Assembly (NCBI GenBank): GCA_020080175.1
Contig: JAGHQL010000254.1
Span: 1 to 27,070 of the forward strand
Reading direction: 5' to 3'
Source: Glutinoglossum americanum
Lineage: Eukaryota; Ascomycota; Geoglossomycetes; Geoglossales; Geoglossaceae
DNA: 27,070 nt
Part shown: positions 22,861-27,070 of the stretch, piece after piece
Layout: each line of letters begins with the position of its first letter
Position numbering within the stretch: the stretch's first letter is position 1
The notes under the pieces: generated by a model
What the model saw: only the letters and a program-made list of their open reading frames with translations
The model's database searches: none
Told to the model about the DNA's origin: nothing
Program-made: the position numbers and the translations under genes

Positions 22861-23938
22861 CTTAAGAGCGGCATCTATTCCCATGGAAAGCCTGCCTAGT
22901 TGCCAAGAAGGTTTATTCTGCTACATAGAATGGCCGCCCCAAAAAGGGGCGTGGACATACAGACACCCCGGAGTTTGGAGTAGCCTCATCCTACGACAAC
23001 TACAGGGCAACCACTTCTCCAAGCAATTGCCCTATTGGCCCAGTCCCCTAATAGCACCTTGAGTATCACCTTGAATCTACCCTCAAGAGGGCTATTGCGG
23101 GTGAGGCCTATGCACCAGATACCATATCCTGGGAGGTTAAGGCATTTTGTTGTCACGAGCACTCGGCGGACATGCAAAGTAGGCTTCAATTGAATAAACG
23201 GAATACATGAAAACACCCTCTACATAAGAAAGGGGCAGCAAACGAAGAATCTGAGGCCTCCATGCCGTACGAGAACCAATGCCGCGGGAGCATGAATGCT
23301 GCATACCCGCACCACCACTACAAGACATTAGTCAGTCTATGTCTTCTACCTTCTTGTTACTACAGGCCCGTTACTTTATAACATATAAACGAAGCCGCTC
23401 AACTCCAATCCTGTTGTGTTGCGCTATCCACCTTAAAATGAGTAGCATGCCCGCGTATAAGCTCTTATGTATGGCCAGTTATTAGCCACAGGCTTGGCCC
23501 CCATCCTAATTCACCATCCTTCTACCCACCGGTTGAACTTTCGCCTCCACGATACCCACGTTAGAGTGCCCTAAAAGCCTCAATTGGAGTTACACGTGGG
23601 TGCCTCATCATGTGGAAATATCCATCCACCCTAAGCGGACAGCACACACGCAGTTTTTAAACCTCCAGATCTTCATCATATCCTACTTTAGACAGCATAC
23701 ATTAGGAATATCAATAACTCCGCCACAGCACAACACGTCCATTATCTCAAACCGTTAACCAAGCCCCCTCCGCACCCTTTTCCATCCCACACCTAAAACT
23801 AGGGCAAACAAAAGGGATAGAGAGGATTAGAACTACCCACAACTTTCTCCAAGAAATAAACGAAAGACAGCAGAAACTATCAGCATAACCGCCTCATCAA
23901 AACACTGCACAACCCCCATTCACTAGAACCCATGGATA
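22861..23938. other. Decayed spacer downstream of the second surface-protein gene
   Basis: Short minus-strand frames at 22986-23216 and 23137-23328 lack recognisable domains and may belong to the same decayed block as the sequence to the left. A 6-bp-stem hairpin (CGCCCC, five A, GGGGCG) lies at 22935-22951. Confidence 0.4.
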
Positions 23939-24681
23939 TCACCACAGTACCGCCAACAATCCCACACCAAACGCAGCCCAAGCAGCAAACCCCACCCGCA
24001 GCCCCGGCGCCGCCTCACCAGGGAATATCGATAGAGTCGGCTGCGGAACCGTGGGCTGCGGAATCACGATGGTAGTACCGGACCTGACGATTGTGGTTAG
24101 GGTTGGTGGTTTTGGTGGGGGAGGTGGTGGGGGAGTTTGTGGGGGAGGTGGTGGGGGAGCTGATGACGGCGGCGGCGGAATTTCCTTAGGAGTGGAAACT
24201 ACCGGCTGCGGGGGTTTCGTCGGCGGTGGGAATGACGGCGGTGGGGGGGGCGAGGTGACCGTCACGGGGATCTTAAGCGTCGAGATGACCGTCGACAACT
24301 TCGCGGGCGGCGATGTAGATGTCGCCAACACCACTGATGACACTACGATTTTCGGGGTTACAGTTACGCAGAATGGTAACGGGTTCGTCCAGGTCGGTTC
24401 GTAGTGCTCCGAGGGGGCGAGCGTGACGGTAACGAACTCCGTTGTAAAGATGGTGGTGACCGTATTGGCCATGTCGAGTGTCGTGGTGCCGGAACATGTT
24501 GCCGTTGAGGTCGAGGTCGTGGTTGTCGTCGATGTGTTTTGGTACACTTTTATATGTTAGAAGCCAAGCTCGCTAGCTGTCGCCGGTTGCGCCAATACAT
24601 ACCGTGACCCGCCGACACTCCCGCGACCATCAACCCGACCAACAAAACACCAATAAAGGCCACTTGCTTCGCCAACCGCAT
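23939..24681 (-). CDS. Pro/Thr-rich, probably GPI-anchored cell-surface protein
   Basis: Two exons, 24681-24603 and 24546-23939, are joined across a 56-nt GTATGT...AAAG intron in phase 1, giving 228 aa. Exon 1 encodes a signal peptide (MRLAKQVAFIGVLLVGLMVA, cleavage likely after GVSA near residue 24). Exon 2 begins with a Thr/Ser-rich stretch suited to O-mannosylation, then Val/Thr-rich beta-like sequence (TVTTIFTTEFVTVTL), then a proline tract at about 125-176 with runs of up to seven Pro. The end is a hydrophobic tail (GFAAWAAFGVGLLAVLW) of GPI-signal type. This is the layout of fungal cell-wall or plasma-membrane proteins in which a Pro-rich stalk spans the wall. No enzyme domain is seen. 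The G-rich plus strand at about 24110-24260 is the coding complement of the Pro tract. Confidence 0.8.
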
Positions 24682-26093
24682 GGCAGGAGATCAATCGAGA
24701 CCCTTGAGCGAATGTAGATGCAGAGAATCTTGCCCTTTAGCAAGTTTCTATGTGTAGGACTTGCAGGAAACAAACGAGCGTCCCTTTGGTAGTTGCTTCG
24801 GCCTGGGTGTACAGATCGTTCACGGCGGGGGGAGGGAGAGGAAGCTGATATGTTGCCCCGCAGTCCACCACCCCGCTCCTCTCTTCCTTGCTTTTTCCAT
24901 CTCGACGAAACTTAGAAAATGCTACTCTTGCGAATCGAACCGAGCTATCAGAGCGGGAATGCAATTCTCGACACCCTAATGGCCGCGTTCCAGGTCGGTT
25001 GGAAATGGTGGGGTGAAGAATGCCGCTCCTCTATCACACTCGCCATAAGCCCAAGAAAGCTTCGCCGCATCTAGTCTTAGCGGCGTTAGACACGAGGTCC
25101 CGTTCGTGCACGCTAGTATTCTGGTGGTGGTGGGAGATGGTGTTTGGTTGGAGCAAAGCCCCGCCCATTGATTTCCAACCTATCGACAGGGCAGTGGTTC
25201 GGCTCAGCCGGTCTGTAATTCGGTCAAACATACCCGCCACACCAGGACCGTTATCCCAACCTTAGTCACACAAATCTCTTCCACGAGCCCCTCGGGAAAC
25301 CATCCGCTTGGCGATTGCTAACTCGCCTTGCCACGACTCGGCTTGGCCTAGACTTGGCCTGGACTTGTCTTACAATACTACACTATGATCCTTCTCATCC
25401 GCCGCTCCCGTAGGCAGTCATTGCATGCATTATACGTACAATGCTAGCAGCTGGAGGACGCAACTGCCCCATGGTCCGCTCTAGGCATATTTGCTTTGGG
25501 CCTGTAGCGCACGAACAAGCTTTTCCTGATAGACAAGATGAACACCCAATCAGGGTATTTCCTCGCAGCCCCCAATCTCTCTTCTCCGGCAGCTTCCACT
25601 ATTCATAATGATGAAGTCACGCTCGGCAGAATCCTCCGATATCGATGTCGACGTAAGCATGATGATATCTCGTCTCCGGTTAAATCGCCGCAACGCAATC
25701 TACAATTGCACATCACAGCGGTCGCCACTCCAGTCCTATCGACCCAGGTCGGTGATACTTGGGCACAAAGATTACTCTTCCATGGCCGAGGTTGAGTTTC
25801 TACCCTCCTCCGCCGGAACCAGCAAAACGATAAAGCAGAAATGCCAAGCATGTTAGAGAGCGGGGTGGAAAAAGGAAATCCTACGAGTCATGGCGTCAGC
25901 AGATTTTTGTATGCAGAACCTACGTGGAAGTAGCTGCCCGCCAGCCTTGGAAAAAAGAGCCGGCGACATGACCTGGGCAAAAGAAAGCTTCGAGAATGAC
26001 CTCACCCAACCACAATACCCCCCAAAAGTCTAACCAAATGCAAGACTCTCACAAAGTACCAGGCTGAGGATTCCGGATCAGTGGTTCCCACAA
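24682..26093. other. Spacer upstream of the surface-protein gene
   Basis: Two overlapping plus frames at 25538-25795 and 25608-25856 are the only longish ones. The second contains a good GTAAGC donor near 25649, so a small spliced gene cannot be excluded, but I recognise nothing. An 11-bp tandem repeat lies at about 25342-25372. Confidence 0.35.
25342..25372. repeat. Short 11-bp tandem repeat
   Basis: CTTGGCCTAGA is followed directly by CTTGGCCTGGA and then a partial CTTGTCTTA. There are about 2.8 copies with single substitutions, a minor local duplication. Confidence 0.6.
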
Positions 26094-26510
26094 ATGGCCT
26101 TTCAGACCGCTATCAAAGCCTGCAACAAGGCATGCCTCGAGCGTCGTTCTGCAATGCAAGACCCAAAACTCAAAATGGCGTTACCTACACCACGACGTAC
26201 CTCAAGGCAAGGAGTTCCCTCCAGACCACACCGTCAGCTCCAAAAAGAGAAGCCGGCCAAAAGAAAGTCCATACAACCTCGAGGGTCTTACGCCCCAACC
26301 ACCAGGCCACCAGAGACCACAACGCATTATAGAGCAATACTGGTCTATCAAAACCTAAACTTAAAATCCCTCCCCCTACCAGCCGCAAGGGAGACAATTA
26401 CCGGTCTTTCCGCCTTATTTACCCAGATATCACAAAAATCCTATCAGAACACCACCCAAGCCAGCACGCAAAACATGCTCAGCATTGCCAGTTCTCCATG
26501 CCCTCTATAA
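26094..26510 (+). CDS. Doubtful hypothetical ORF, basic
   Basis: This ATG-initiated frame of 138 aa is rich in Lys, Arg, Gln and Pro (RRTSRQGVPSRPHRQLQKEK). It has no domain I recognise, no signal peptide and no supporting splice sites, and its end runs into the tandem-repeat region. It may be chance openness in A- and C-rich DNA or the decayed end of a longer gene. Confidence 0.15.
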   Translation: MAFQTAIKACNKACLERRSAMQDPKLKMALPTPRRTSRQGVPSRPHRQLQKEKPAKRKSIQPRGSYAPTTRPPETTTHYRAILVYQNLNLKSLPLPAARETITGLSALFTQISQKSYQNTTQASTQNMLSIASSPCPL

Positions 26511-26760
26511 CCCCAGGCATCCCCCCAAGGGCCGCCAACGCACCACAGAGTGTATATTTGGGAGAAACCCCCCATAGCCATAAGCATACACCAAAGGGCC
26601 ACCACTACACCAAGATGCATATATCCAGGAGAGACCCCGCAATCCAAGAAGCACAACCTCTGAAAGCCACTGCTGAACCACAGCGCATACATTCAGGAGG
26701 ACATGCGTACACCGCTAGGAAGGACGGACGACGGAACCACCAACACATTAAAAGCAATCA
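26484..26760. repeat. Degenerate 67-bp tandem repeat, about four units
   Basis: Units start near 26484, 26551, 26618 and 26685. Units 1 and 2 align without gaps for about 40 bp at their 3' halves (about 65% identity by hand count). Units 2 and 3 share the core TGTATATTTGGGAGAAACC / CATATATCCAGGAGAGACC, whose six differences are all transitions. Unit 4 has CATACATTCAGGAGGACAT at the same phase. A further diverged core may lie near 26303. Confidence 0.6.
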
Positions 26761-26890
26761 GGGGAGAATCGAAACCGTGGCATTCAAGAAACCATCCTAA
26801 AAGAGAGGCTTCAACTCTCCATAAAGGGTCACCCTGAGCGCCTAACCCACTTATCGCTCCTCAAGCATATCGCCATCCACTCTTCCTGCA

Positions 26891-27013
26891 TCCCCCGGGG
26901 GCGCGCCCAGTGGTTACGGGAGTCCCCCCGAATATACGCACGTTAACATAAATCTAGCCCCAAGGGGGTGCCCATGGTTATGGGGACCCCCCCCCACCCC
27001 CCCCCCCCCCCCC
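26891..27013. repeat. Duplicated ~38-bp GC-rich unit at ~65-bp spacing, ending in a poly-C tract
   Basis: CCCCCGGGGGCGCGCCCAGT... at 26891-26929 is repeated in diverged form at 26957-26995, each copy containing GCCCA, TGGTTA, a G-run and a C-run. The second copy runs into nine C, one A and seventeen C (26987-27013). The spacing is close to that of the preceding 67-bp array, so both may be parts of one decayed minisatellite. The C-run length is prone to assembly error. Confidence 0.55.
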
Positions 27014-27070
27014 ACAAGCATCCCGACACCACCGCCAACAGTCCCCAGCCGGCCCCCCAACGGACAGACC

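Noticed and set aside
24918-24945. tRNA T-loop-like GGTTCGATTC on the minus strand
   Set aside because: The flanking bases do not form the required T stem and no acceptor, D or anticodon arms are found.
26484-26760. CRISPR array
   Set aside because: The 67-bp unit is a continuous decayed tandem repeat without conserved repeats and unique spacers, and the genome is eukaryotic.
26940-27070. Telomere or subtelomere end
   Set aside because: No TTAGGG/CCCTAA array is present; the tract is plain poly-C and diverged repeats.

Overview
The window looks like nuclear DNA of a filamentous ascomycete (Pezizomycotina). The genes have short introns (about 56-147 nt) with fungal GTATGT, GTAAGT and GTGAGC donors. 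The proteins are typical fungal families, coding islands sit in long gene-poor stretches, and several intergenic blocks look like coding sequence decayed by C-to-T change, as repeat-induced point mutation (RIP) would leave. The species cannot be told from the sequence.

Layout: 13-3474 (+) is a very large fungal-specific protein of unknown function, open to the left window edge and cut by one in-frame TGA. 3868-4440 (-) reads as a decayed coding segment. 6031-7293 (+) is a fossil of a Ty3/gypsy chromovirus, with the integrase C-terminal module and chromodomain. About 8070-9810 (-) is another decayed coding-like block. 11474-11974 (+) is a small secreted, probably GPI-anchored protein. 13330-15183 (+) is a DUF2235-family alpha/beta hydrolase in four exons, one intron being best explained as GC-AG. 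16327-18853 (-) is an eight-exon sugar-porter MFS transporter whose exons join in frame at every junction. 18854-23938 is gene-poor and holds an unidentified decayed coding-like block at about 21850-22860 (-). 23939-24681 (-) is a proline- and threonine-rich, probably GPI-anchored surface protein. The right end (about 26480-27070) holds degenerate minisatellite-like repeats of 65-67 bp and a poly-C tract.

The four best genes (hydrolase, transporter, two surface proteins) do not form an obvious pathway or biosynthetic cluster. I see no CRISPR array, rRNA, convincing tRNA or telomere repeat. I did not find a clearly new multi-gene system. The points most worth checking are the TGA in the first gene, the GC-AG intron, the chromodomain ORF (fossil or captured host gene), the decayed minus-strand coding blocks and the 67-bp array.
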